A stretch of DNA of 64,000 nt from Ramlibacter tataouinensis TTB310 (GCF_000215705.1 NC_015677.1:2182001-2246000), one strand, 5' to 3'; positions 1 to 6,985 are shown, counted from the first letter of the stretch. Translations and numbers: made by a program. The notes: generated from the sequence alone by a model not told the origin.

Positions 1-397
1 GCGTGTAGGCATCGTCGCTGCGGATCTTCCGGTCGGCTGTGTACCGGTTGATCATGGAATCCATGTTGCCGGCGGTCACGCCGAAGAACAGGTTGGGCTT
101 GCCCAGCGCCTTGAATGGCTCGGGCGACTGCCAGTCGGGCTGGGCGATGATGCCTACCCGGAAGCCCTGCGCCTCCAGCACGCGGCCGATCACCGCCATG
201 CCGAAGCTGGGATGGTCCACGTAGGCGTCGCCGGTGACGATGACGATGTCGCAGCTGTCCCAGCCGAGCTGGTCCATCTCGGCCCGGCTCATCGGCAGGA
301 ACGGCGCCGTGCCGAAGCGCGCGGCCCAGTACCGCCGGTAGCTGGTGATCGGCTTGGCGGCGCGCGCGAACAGCGAAACGTCGGCGGGGGCGTTCAT
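1..397 (-). CDS. ygiQ: YgiQ-family radical SAM protein, N-terminal part (cut by left edge)
   Basis: Only the first 132 codons are inside the window; the gene runs off the left edge. The translation carries blocks I recognise from Escherichia coli YgiQ (UPF0313): [29 protein letters not shown] and [15 protein letters not shown]. The visible part is the N-terminal domain; the CxxxCxxC motif that holds the radical-SAM iron-sulfur cluster would lie beyond the edge. The biochemical role of YgiQ is not known to me. The start is ATG at 397, with no clear ribosome binding site. Codon use matches the neighbours. The identification is firm because the similarity is nearly continuous. Confidence 0.9.
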   Translation of the reverse strand, partial: MNAPADVSLFARAAKPITSYRRYWAARFGTAPFLPMSRAEMDQLGWDSCDIVIVTGDAYVDHPSFGMAVIGRVLEAQGFRVGIIAQPDWQSPEPFKALGKPNLFFGVTAGNMDSMINRYTADRKIRSDDAYT

Positions 398-450
398 GCG
401 GAAAGGGGTGGGGGTCGCGCCCGTGGGCGCGCGGTGCGGGGAAGGCCGCC

Positions 451-456
451 ATTGTA
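451..456 (-). promoter_or_regulatory. Candidate -10 element for ygiQ
   Basis: On the minus strand this reads TACAAT, a good -10 hexamer about 54 bases before the ygiQ ATG. I see no convincing -35 hexamer at the usual spacing. This is inference from sequence alone. Confidence 0.3.
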
Positions 457-488
457 GGTGGCGCGGCCCGCGCCGGCCACCCTCGTGG

Positions 489-671
489 TTATTCGGCGGC
501 GCACTGCGCGCGCACGTTCTCCACCAGGGGCAGCACCATCTCGGCGCTGGGATGCCGCGCCATCAACGCCAGGCACAGCATGGAGAGGAACAGCTGCGCC
601 TTGTCGGGCCCCACCTCGGCAAGGGCTTCACGCACGGCGGCATAGCTGCGGTCCAGGTCGGCATCGGTCAT
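489..671 (-). CDS. Small hypothetical protein, 60 aa
   Basis: Unrecognised 60-residue protein beginning [20 protein letters not shown]. It is predicted helical: an acidic N-terminal helix, then a more hydrophobic stretch ([16 protein letters not shown]), ending near two cysteines' worth of ordinary sequence (C34 and C57). Codon third positions are mostly G or C, supporting real coding. There is no ribosome binding site; instead TAGGAT lies six bases before the ATG (678-683), which suggests a leaderless transcript. It lies between ygiQ and another small gene, all on the minus strand. No function can be inferred. Confidence 0.6.
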   Translation of the reverse strand: MTDADLDRSYAAVREALAEVGPDKAQLFLSMLCLALMARHPSAEMVLPLVENVRAQCAAE

Positions 672-683
672 GCCCCTATCCTA
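672..683 (-). promoter_or_regulatory. Candidate leaderless promoter -10 (TAGGAT, 6 bases, ATG)
   Basis: Minus strand reads TAGGAT-AGGGGC-ATG, so a -10-like TANNNT hexamer lies six bases before the start codon at 671. A transcript from it would begin at or next to the A of ATG. It is one of several such arrangements in this window. Confidence 0.4.
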
Positions 684-715
684 GGGTCGGCCGAGCCTGC
701 GTTGGTGACAAGGCG

Positions 716-1012
716 TCACCGCTGTCGTGTGGGCGGCGGGTTGCCGCGCGCGGCCTCCAGCTCCCAGGGGCTGTTTTCGACGTTGGGACCCTCCGGGTAG
801 GCCTGCGGGCCCTTGGCGATGCCCGGATCGGCCGGCGCGCCGGCCACGCCGGCCGGCATGTCGGGCGCCGCCTGCTCGAGCAGGTCGTCGTCCGGCGAGG
901 TCGCCAGGGTGCCCGAGCCCTTCTCGCCCAGGGTCTTGTTGCGCGGATCGCCGTCGTGGTTCTCGTTGCCGGCGCCGCGGCCGGGTCCGGCACCGATGCT
1001 GGTGTTGCTCAT
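716..1012 (-). CDS. Hypothetical hydrophilic protein, 98 aa, low complexity
   Basis: Unrecognised 98-residue protein starting MSNTSIGAGPGRGAG. It is rich in Gly, Pro, Ala, Asn and Asp, with no membrane segment or signal peptide, and looks intrinsically disordered. A GAGGA ribosome binding site lies nine bases before the ATG at 1012. It resembles in composition the other short disordered proteins in this region (6986-7222, 7255-7467, 8127-8297), which sit among stress-protein genes. No family or function can be assigned; it could be a desiccation- or osmotic-stress protein, but that is a guess. Confidence 0.55.
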   Translation of the reverse strand: MSNTSIGAGPGRGAGNENHDGDPRNKTLGEKGSGTLATSPDDDLLEQAAPDMPAGVAGAPADPGIAKGPQAYPEGPNVENSPWELEAARGNPPPTRQR

Positions 1013-1179
1013 TGCTGTGTCCTCGCTGTGTCTGCGGGCTCCACCTTAGACCGGCCTGCCACGACCGGCGCAGGCCCCGGCCCCATGGCGCTGTAGGCAT
1101 CCGGCCAACGCGAAGCCTCGACAAGGCCGTCCTACGCCGGACGGCTAGGCTTGCCGACACCGCCCCGCCCCGGCGCGCC

Positions 1180-1191
1180 TAGGGTGGAAGC
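1180..1191 (+). promoter_or_regulatory. Candidate leaderless promoter -10 (TAGGGT, 6 bases, ATG)
   Basis: TAGGGT-GGAAGC-ATG places a TANNNT hexamer six bases before the start codon at 1192. GGAAG here is only one base from the ATG, too close to act as a normal ribosome binding site. Upstream TTGCCG (1151-1156) is a possible but badly spaced -35. Confidence 0.4.
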
Positions 1192-1815
1192 ATGAACGAA
1201 GCACACGAGATTCCACAACACCTGCTGGGCGGCCAGCAGGTGGCCATCTTGGCCCTGGACGGGGTCGAGCAATCCGAACTGGCCCAGCCGCGCGCGGCGC
1301 TGCAGGAGATGGGCGTGATCACGCGGCTGCTGTCCGCCCGCCGCGGCAGCGTGCAAGGGGTGGAGCACGGCCGGCCGGCCGACACCTTCGCGGTAGACAT
1401 GACCTTCGACAAGGCCGATGCGTTCGCCTTCGACGGCGTGCTGCTGCCCGGCGGCGAGAAGAACGCTGCGGCCTTGCGCCACCACCCGCAGGCCCAGGCG
1501 TTCGTACGGGCCATGGACGAGCAGGGCAAGCCCCTGGCCGTGATCTGCCACGGGCCCTGGCTGCTGGCCTCGGCCGGGCTGGTGCAGGGCCGCCGCATGA
1601 CCAGCTACCCCGCCCTGGCCGACGAATTGCGCCAGGCTGGCGCCCGCTGGGAGGACGCGCCCGCCGTGCGCGACGGCCACTGGATCTCCAGCCGCACGCC
1701 GCAAGACCTGGACGCCTTCATCCAGGGCTTCAAGGAGCTGCTGGCTGAGCGCATGAAGCGCAGCGTGGCCGGCACCGCCGACGACACGCTCACCGCCGTG
1801 GGCATCGACGGCTGA
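1192..1815 (+). CDS. DJ-1/PfpI family class I glutamine amidotransferase-like protein
   Basis: 207-residue single-domain protein of the DJ-1/PfpI/YhbO family. The nucleophile elbow is AVICHGPW with Cys119 followed by His120, and an acidic partner is present at Glu26 in DGVEQSEL, the usual Glu-Cys-His arrangement. DGVLLPGGEKN (81-91) is the oxyanion-loop strand. Members act as stress proteins, described as deglycases, glyoxalases or chaperones; which of these applies cannot be told from sequence. The protein is probably cytoplasmic. It is followed 33 bases later by a DUF924 gene. The family call is secure; the substrate is unknown. Confidence 0.9.
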   Translation: MNEAHEIPQHLLGGQQVAILALDGVEQSELAQPRAALQEMGVITRLLSARRGSVQGVEHGRPADTFAVDMTFDKADAFAFDGVLLPGGEKNAAALRHHPQAQAFVRAMDEQGKPLAVICHGPWLLASAGLVQGRRMTSYPALADELRQAGARWEDAPAVRDGHWISSRTPQDLDAFIQGFKELLAERMKRSVAGTADDTLTAVGIDG

Positions 1816-1836
1816 GGCGGCGGGCGCCAACGCCGC

Positions 1837-1848
1837 CACAATGCGGGC
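1837..1848 (+). promoter_or_regulatory. Candidate leaderless promoter -10 (CACAAT, 6 bases, ATG)
   Basis: CACAAT-GCGGGC-ATG precedes the DUF924 gene, with no Shine-Dalgarno sequence. The same word CACAAT, again six bases from ATG, precedes ligA on the other strand (29458-29463). Confidence 0.4.
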
Positions 1849-2403
1849 ATGACCACCGCCGCCGGCGAGACCTCCCCAGCCGACCTGCTGCGGTTCTGGC
1901 GCGAAGCCGGGCCGCAGCGCTGGTTCCGCAAGGACCCGGCGTTCGACGAACGCTTTCGCACGCGCTTCCTGCCCGCGCACGAGGCGGCGGCACGGGGCGC
2001 GCTGCAAGGCTGGGCCGACACGGCCGACGGCGCCCTGGCGCTGCTGCTCCTGCTGGACCAGTTCCCGCGCAACGCCTTCCGCGGCTGCGCACGCGCCTAT
2101 GCCACCGATGCCGCGGCGCGCGAGATCGCCCACGGTGCGCTCGAGCGCGGGTTCGATGCGCAGGTCGAGGCGCCCCTGCGCAACTTCTTCTACCTGCCGC
2201 TGATGCACTCGGAGCGGCTGGCCGACCAGGTGCTGGCGGTGGACAAGACCCGCGCGCTGGGCGAGGAGCCGCTGCGCCATGCACGCATCCACCACGACAT
2301 CATCGAGCGCTTCGGCCGCTTTCCGCACCGCAATGCGGTTCTGGGTCGGGCCACCACGCCCGAGGAGCAGGCGTTCCTGGACGGCGGCGGCTTCGCCGGC
2401 TGA
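1849..2403 (+). CDS. DUF924 family protein
   Basis: 184-residue protein of the DUF924 family, a compact all-helical fold related to tetratricopeptide repeats. The family hallmark LLDQFPRNAFRG is present near residues 69-80, and the N-terminal PADLLRFWREAGPQRWFRKD and the segment YLPLMHSE near residue 110 are also typical. Length agrees with the family. Biochemical function is not established for this family. Start is ATG at 1849, preceded by CACAAT and no ribosome binding site. It lies downstream of the DJ-1-like gene on the same strand. Confidence 0.85.
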   Translation: MTTAAGETSPADLLRFWREAGPQRWFRKDPAFDERFRTRFLPAHEAAARGALQGWADTADGALALLLLLDQFPRNAFRGCARAYATDAAAREIAHGALERGFDAQVEAPLRNFFYLPLMHSERLADQVLAVDKTRALGEEPLRHARIHHDIIERFGRFPHRNAVLGRATTPEEQAFLDGGGFAG

Positions 2404-2553
2404 TCACGCGCCGGCCACGCGCAGGGCGAGGACCAGCCCTTGCGCCAGATGGCCGGCACGGCAGGCCGGCACCACGGTCCCGGCGGTCGCGACGGCCTGC
2501 ATGGCCAGCGTCACCAGGAGCACCACGAGCATCATCGTGAGGTGGAAGTACAT
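2404..2553 (-). CDS. Possible small membrane peptide, 49 aa
   Basis: An open frame starting MYFHLTMMLVVLLVTLAMQ, with one strongly hydrophobic segment (about residues 4-22), a short middle with one Cys, and a second weaker hydrophobic end. Its stop abuts the stop of the convergent DUF924 gene. There is no ribosome binding site; TAGCCT lies eight bases before the ATG (minus strand, 2562-2567). A single-pass small membrane protein is plausible, but the frame is too short for composition to decide. Confidence 0.3.
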   Translation of the reverse strand: MYFHLTMMLVVLLVTLAMQAVATAGTVVPACRAGHLAQGLVLALRVAGA

Positions 2554-2750
2554 GCGCGCCTAGGCTAGGACCGGGAGGCCGGCGCACCCGTAGGAAGACG
2601 CCTCATGCCCGCGGCGGACATGCCGGGCCAGCCATTGCCGGCGGTGCTCGGCGCAGGACAGCCGCTCCCGCAAGGCGAAGGCCCTCGACTACAGCGCCGC
2701 CCCGCGGGCCGCGCTCCACTGCGGGAAAGCCACTGCACGACGAGCCCGCC

Positions 2751-3662
2751 ATGCGCATCCACCACCTCAATTGCATCTCCACCTGCCCGCTGGGCGGCCA
2801 CCTGATGGACGGCCGCACGCCGGGTGTCCTCACGCGCGGCCATCTGTGCTGCCACTGCCTGCTGCTGGAAACCGAGCAGGGGCTGGTCCTGGTGGACACC
2901 GGCCTGGGCCTGCGTGACGTGGCGCATCCGCGCGCGCGCCTGTCCGGCTTCTTCCTTGCCCTGCTCAGCCCAGAGTGGCGCGAGGAGATGACGGCGGCGC
3001 GCCAGCTCGCCCAGCTGGGGTACCAGCCGCGCGACGTGCGCCACATCGTGCTCACGCACCTGGACTTCGACCACGCCGGCGGCCTGGACGATTTCCCCCA
3101 GGCCACGGTGCACCTGCTGCGGCAGGAGCGCGACGCGGCGGCGGCGCAGGCGACCTGGCTGGACCGCCAGCGCTTCCGCCCGCAGCAGTGGGGCACGCGC
3201 GCGAACTGGCGGGTGTACGGCGCCGCCGGCGGGGAGCGCTGGTTCGGCTTCGACGGCGTGCGCCAGCCCGAGGGGCTGCCGCCCGAGGTGCTGCTGGTGC
3301 CGCTGCCCGGCCACACGCTGGGCCACGCCGGGGTGGCGGTGCGCCGCGACGACGGCCACTGGCTGCTGCAGGCGGGCGACGCCTACTTCCACCACCGCGA
3401 AATGGACCTGGAGCGGCCCTGGTGCACGCCCGGGCTGCGGATGTACCAGGCGCTGATGGAAAAGGACCGCCGGGCCCGGCTGGACAACCAGGCGCGCCTG
3501 CGCGAGCTGCGCCGCGCGCACGGCCACGAGGTGGAACTGGTCTGCGGCCACGACCCGGTGGAATTCGAACACGTCAGCGGGCGGCCGCTGGGCGCGCCGG
3601 CCGGCGCAGCGCAGGAGCCCGCACGCGGCCGGGGGTTCGCCCCGGCGGGCGGCCGCGCCTAG
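2751..3662 (+). CDS. MBL-fold metallo-hydrolase (AHL-lactonase-like)
   Basis: 303-residue metallo-beta-lactamase-fold protein. The metal-binding motif THLDFDHAGG (102-111) gives His103, Asp105, Asp107 and His108; further ligands are the His in PLPGHTLGH, the Asp in LQAGDAYFH and the His in VCGHDPVE near the C-terminus. This binuclear HxxDH pattern is that of the N-acyl-homoserine lactonase/glyoxalase II group. The true substrate cannot be told from sequence. No signal peptide, so cytoplasmic. The last ~30 residues are Gly/Pro/Ala-rich and look disordered. It ends on a CTAG shared with the stop of the convergent gene at 3659. Confidence 0.85.
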   Translation: MRIHHLNCISTCPLGGHLMDGRTPGVLTRGHLCCHCLLLETEQGLVLVDTGLGLRDVAHPRARLSGFFLALLSPEWREEMTAARQLAQLGYQPRDVRHIVLTHLDFDHAGGLDDFPQATVHLLRQERDAAAAQATWLDRQRFRPQQWGTRANWRVYGAAGGERWFGFDGVRQPEGLPPEVLLVPLPGHTLGHAGVAVRRDDGHWLLQAGDAYFHHREMDLERPWCTPGLRMYQALMEKDRRARLDNQARLRELRRAHGHEVELVCGHDPVEFEHVSGRPLGAPAGAAQEPARGRGFAPAGGRA

Positions 3663-4270
3663 GTGGCCCAGGCCGTCGTGCCCATGCCCAGGCCAGCGAA
3701 GGTGCTGGCCGCCGCATCGCCGTGGCTGGGAGCCGGCGTGAGCGAAGCCGTCGCCGAGTCCTCGCCATCGAATTCCTCGGTCAGCAGGCAGCCGGGCGCC
3801 TCGCGCACCTGGTTGCGCACCAGGGCGTAAGCCTCGGGCGAGATGACGATGCTTCCGCCGCAGGCGGTGGCAGCCACCTGGGCCACCTCCACGGTGGCCG
3901 GGCCGACCACGCACCAGAAGATGGCGCTGCCCACGCGGAAGCTGGCGATCCCGGCCGGCGCGGTATGCAGGCCGATGCGCAGCCGCAGCTCGCTGGCGCA
4001 GCGCTGCAGGTTCAGGGCCATCTGCAAGGCGCAGCCCGGATCCTCGAAGAACAGCACGGTGCCGCTGGCACGCTGCCGGTCCACCTTGCCCTGGTGGCGC
4101 GAGGCCAGCCAGTCGACTTCGGCGGCGAAGCTTTCGCGGTCCGGCGCGGGCCAGCCGGCCATGCCGGGGCTGTCGATGCACAGCAGCGTGACCACACGCT
4201 GCTCGAAGGAGATGACGCTGCTGCCGCTGGCGTCGTGTCCGGTGTCGAGGGCAGCCTGGGTGAAATTCAT
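3659..4270 (-). CDS. Degenerate class III nucleotidyl cyclase-like domain protein
   Basis: 203 residues with the outline of a class III adenylate/guanylate cyclase homology domain: RVVTLLCIDSPGM near residue 25, where active enzymes have a metal-binding Asp followed by a second helix; LRIGLHTAPAGI near 97; and GSIVISPEAYALV near 143. The usual pair of catalytic Asp residues and the transition-state Asn/Arg are not evident, so I read it as non-catalytic, perhaps a ligand sensor or partner domain. The last 40 residues are low complexity. Start ATG 4270 has GGAAA seven bases upstream. It shares a CTAG stop with the convergent MBL gene. Confidence 0.6.
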   Translation of the reverse strand: MNFTQAALDTGHDASGSSVISFEQRVVTLLCIDSPGMAGWPAPDRESFAAEVDWLASRHQGKVDRQRASGTVLFFEDPGCALQMALNLQRCASELRLRIGLHTAPAGIASFRVGSAIFWCVVGPATVEVAQVAATACGGSIVISPEAYALVRNQVREAPGCLLTEEFDGEDSATASLTPAPSHGDAAASTFAGLGMGTTAWAT

Positions 4271-4325
4271 GGGTGGTTTCCAGCGGTTCTGTGCAACCGG
4301 ATGAAACCATCCTCCTCGCGCGGCG

Positions 4326-4355
4326 CCCTAGGGAAGACCTCCGTCTTCCCTAGGG
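4326..4355. terminator. Perfect 13-bp hairpin, loop CTCC
   Basis: CCCTAGGGAAGAC (4326-4338) and its exact complement (4343-4355) enclose a four-base loop. It begins eight bases beyond the stop of the minus-strand YsnF-type gene at 4363, where a terminator is expected, and lies upstream of the cyclase-like gene start. No T-run follows on either strand, so Rho-independent action is uncertain; it could also be an mRNA 3' stabiliser. Confidence 0.5.
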
Positions 4356-4362
4356 AAAGCGC

Positions 4363-5361
4363 CTAGCGGCGGCCGCCGCTCGGGTCGCGTTCGCGGCCCA
4401 GCAGATCGGGCGTGCCGCCGGTGCGCGGCGTGTCCGAGGCCACCGCCCGCTCGCGCGCCGCCGTTCCCGCCTTGCCGTCGAGGCGTTCGACTTCCACGTC
4501 CTTGCGGCGGACGGTGTCGCTGATGGCTTCCTCGCGCTCGCGCACCTGCTTGCCCACCACCACCTCCTCGACCACGTGCGCGGTCTTGGCCACCACCGGC
4601 TCCTCGACCACCTCGCGCACCTCGATCTCGCCCTCGGTGAAGCTTTGCAGGTCCGCCGGGGTGGCCGGCCGGTCCACCGCATGCCGCTCGACGATGGCAT
4701 GCTCCTCGCGCAGCCGCACCAGTTCACGCACCGGCCGCTCCGAGACGCGCTGGATGACGCGCACGCCGCCGCGGTCCACGGCGCGCTTGCCGACCTGCAG
4801 CTCCTCCTCCACGACGTTGAGCTTCTGCTGGCCGATGACGCCGGACTGGGCGTCGGTGCCGCGCGCCATCGCGCCGGTGGCGCCGGCGGCGATGCCGACG
4901 TTGGCGGCGCTGCCGGTCAGGCTGTGCGTGCCCACCGGCGCGCCGGCCGCCGCCTGCGTGCCGGGAGCCATGCCGTCCCACCCGGCGGCGCGCCATTGCT
5001 GCGCCCGCTCGTCGATGTCGATGGCGCCGCACTCGCGCATCAGGTCGGCCGCCCGGTCGGCCTGCTCGTCGGTCTGCGCGTCCACCACCAGCACCATGCT
5101 GCCGCGGTTCACCGCCTCGGAGTACACGCCGTGGTCGGCATGGCTTTCGAACAGGTTGGCGAAGAAGCTGCCGATGGACGCCATCACGCCCTGGTGCTGC
5201 TGCGGCTGGCCGCTGCCGGCCGTGCCGGTGGAGGCGGAAGCCGTGGCGCCCTGCTCCGGCTCGAGGTGGACCTGGTCGCGCGGGACGCCGGCCTGGGTCA
5301 CTCGTTCCATGGCGCGCTGGGCGGAAGAGATATCGTCGAAGACGCCGATGACGGTTTGCAT
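4363..5361 (-). CDS. YsnF/AvaK-type stress protein (DUF2382) with YflT-like N-terminus
   Basis: 332 residues when started at ATG 5361, which has GGAG at good spacing; the open frame extends further upstream but without support. The N-terminal ~110 residues (MQTVIGVFDDISSAQRAMER) resemble the general-stress YflT/17M domain. A Gly/Ala-rich linker near 150-180 follows, then the DUF2382 region with repeated acidic beta segments (LNVVEEELQVGKRAVDRGG, EIEVREVVEEPVVAKTAH). The end is Arg/Asp-rich. Relatives are induced by stress, and some bind photosynthetic reaction-centre surfaces or membranes; the molecular role is unclear. A second DUF2382 gene lies just upstream. Confidence 0.8.
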   Translation of the reverse strand: MQTVIGVFDDISSAQRAMERVTQAGVPRDQVHLEPEQGATASASTGTAGSGQPQQHQGVMASIGSFFANLFESHADHGVYSEAVNRGSMVLVVDAQTDEQADRAADLMRECGAIDIDERAQQWRAAGWDGMAPGTQAAAGAPVGTHSLTGSAANVGIAAGATGAMARGTDAQSGVIGQQKLNVVEEELQVGKRAVDRGGVRVIQRVSERPVRELVRLREEHAIVERHAVDRPATPADLQSFTEGEIEVREVVEEPVVAKTAHVVEEVVVGKQVREREEAISDTVRRKDVEVERLDGKAGTAARERAVASDTPRTGGTPDLLGRERDPSGGRR

Positions 5362-5449
5362 GTTGAGACTCCAGATGGGGGAAGGAAAAAAAGGAAGATG
5401 GAAACGGGCGTGGAACGTGTCGCCTGGCCGCCGGCCCTGGCGGCCAGGC

Positions 5450-5920
5450 TCAGGACTGCGGGGGCGGCCCTGGGCCCGAAGGCGGCTCGGCAACCGGCTC
5501 TTCGGCGCGCCACTGGCCGGTGGCGGGATCGCGCCGCTCGACCACGACCTGTTCGCGCCGCAGCCGCACCGGCGCCAGGCCGGCCGGCCGCTCCTCGCGG
5601 CGGCGGGTGATTCGCAGCTCCTCCACCAGCACCAGCTGCTTGTGCAGCACCAGCCGCTCCTCGACGACGGGCACGACCAGCACCTCGCCCTCATGGCGCG
5701 GCGCCATCGGGCCGTCGATCACGCGCCCGACCGGCACGCGCTCGGTTTCGACCACCTCGCGCACCAGGATCTCGTCGAGCTCGACTTCGGCCTCCTCGAC
5801 CTGTTTGCGCACGCGCACCGCTTCGCCCGTCTCGACCTCGCGGCGCCCGACCTGCAGCACCTCCTCGACAACGGGGATGGTGGCGGTGGTGGTGCGCTGG
5901 ACTGCGTCGTGCTTGGCCAT
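5450..5920 (-). CDS. DUF2382 (YsnF-type) protein, domain only
   Basis: 156 residues consisting almost wholly of a DUF2382 domain: IPVVEEVLQVGRREVETGE, then VRKQVEEAEVELDEILVREVV, then VVPVVEERLVLHKQLVLVEEL, alternating acidic and valine-rich strands. It lacks the YflT-like N-terminal part of the neighbour downstream (4363-5361), from which it is separated by 88 bases, so the pair may be a duplication with domain loss. The C-terminus is Pro-rich. It is likely to be a cytoplasmic stress protein. A ribosome binding site at normal spacing is not evident. Confidence 0.75.
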   Translation of the reverse strand: MAKHDAVQRTTTATIPVVEEVLQVGRREVETGEAVRVRKQVEEAEVELDEILVREVVETERVPVGRVIDGPMAPRHEGEVLVVPVVEERLVLHKQLVLVEELRITRRREERPAGLAPVRLRREQVVVERRDPATGQWRAEEPVAEPPSGPGPPPQS

Positions 5921-6012
5921 GGCGGCCCATTCTTCTCCTCACGTCACGCCTGGCTGTCGGGGCCCGTCCCCCGACCCTGCGGGCGGGCGCGGCGACGCCC
6001 CGTAGGTCACGG

Positions 6013-6036
6013 CTGACGGCACGCTTCGTGCGTCAG
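6013..6036. terminator. Imperfect hairpin downstream of exonuclease III
   Basis: CTGACGGCACG and CGTGCGTCAG can pair around CTT with one bulged G. It lies 14 bases beyond the minus-strand stop of the exonuclease III gene. No T-tract follows, so its role as a terminator is tentative. Confidence 0.35.
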
Positions 6037-6049
6037 GCGAGCGGCGCCA

Positions 6050-6865
6050 TCAGCGCTTGCGCGTGCGTGCAGCGGGCCGTGCGCCTGGTCGGCCCAGGTC
6101 CAGCCGCACCCAGGCCGGCGCATGGTCGCTGGCATGCGGCTGGCCGCGCACCCATGCGTCCACGCCCGCGTCCTGCAGGCAGGGGGCCAGCGCGCGATTG
6201 AGCAGCAGGTGGTCGATGCGCAGCCCGGCGTTGCGCTCCCAGTGCTGGCGGAAGTAGTCCCAGAAGGTATAGGGGGCCGCCTGCGGGTGCCGCTCGCGGA
6301 TGGCGTCGGTCCAGCCCTGCGCCAGCAGGCGCTGGTAGCGTTCGCGGCTCCCGGGCTGCAGCAGCGCGTCCTTCTGCCAGGAGCGCGGGTTGTAGATGTC
6401 GGCGTCGGTGGGCACCACGTTGAAGTCGCCGCACAGCACGACCGGGTGGCCCGAGTCCGCCAGGCCCTTGGCATGCGCGAGCAGCCGGTCGAACCAGGCC
6501 AGCTTGTAGTCGAACTTGGGTCCAGGCTGCGGATTGCCGTTGGGCAGGTACAGGCAGCCCACCACCACCCCGTCCACCGCCGCCTCCAGGTAGCGGCTCT
6601 GGTCGTCGGCTGCGTCGCCCGGCAGCTCCCGGCGGATTTCCACCGGCTCGGCGCCACGCGCCAGGATGGCCACCCCGTTCCACGAGCGCTGGCCCTTCCA
6701 GAGCGCGTGGTAGCCCGCTTCGCGCAGTGCCGCCGCCGGGAACGCCGCGTCCAGCGCCTTGAGCTCCTGCAGGCAGGCCACGTCGGGCTGCTCGCGCGCC
6801 AGCCACTCGAGCAGGCCGGGCAGGCGGCTCTTGATCCCGTTGACGTTGAAGGTGGCGATCTTCAT
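6050..6865 (-). CDS. xthA: Exodeoxyribonuclease III
   Basis: 271-residue member of the exonuclease III/APE1 family, which cleaves DNA at abasic sites and removes 3' blocking groups during base excision repair. Visible motifs in order: MKIATFNVNGIKSR (start; Asn of the metal site), CLQELKALD (catalytic Glu), YLPNGNPQPGPKFDYKLAW (the family's characteristic tyrosine region), LCGDFNVVPTDADIYNP (catalytic Asp and Asn), LRIDHLLLN (Asp) and ASDHAPAWV (catalytic Asp-His). Length is normal. The extra C-terminal tail (PAARTRKR) is basic. It is a single gene, divergent from a small plus-strand gene, with a REP-like palindrome between them. Confidence 0.95.
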   Translation of the reverse strand: MKIATFNVNGIKSRLPGLLEWLAREQPDVACLQELKALDAAFPAAALREAGYHALWKGQRSWNGVAILARGAEPVEIRRELPGDAADDQSRYLEAAVDGVVVGCLYLPNGNPQPGPKFDYKLAWFDRLLAHAKGLADSGHPVVLCGDFNVVPTDADIYNPRSWQKDALLQPGSRERYQRLLAQGWTDAIRERHPQAAPYTFWDYFRQHWERNAGLRIDHLLLNRALAPCLQDAGVDAWVRGQPHASDHAPAWVRLDLGRPGARPAARTRKR

Positions 6866-6900
6866 CCGGCCATCATGGCCGAGGTGGACCGCACCACTGC

Positions 6901-6932
6901 GTAGGAGCCCGCCGCTGGCGGCACCGTCCTAC
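6901..6932. repeat. REP-like palindrome GTAGGA...TCCTAC
   Basis: GTAGGA at 6901-6906 and TCCTAC at 6927-6932 bracket an inner hairpin CCGCC-GCT-GGCGG (6909-6921). The outline resembles the GTAGGAGC-type repetitive extragenic palindromes of other proteobacteria. Further GTCCTAC or GTAGG words occur in other intergenic gaps (1093-1135, 8331-8337, 22058-22073, 22173-22179, 26940-26946). Confidence 0.45.
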
Positions 6933-6985
6933 CGGCGCGCGATCGGGCCCGTCCTAGAGTGGCGGATCGACAAGGAGCACACCGC

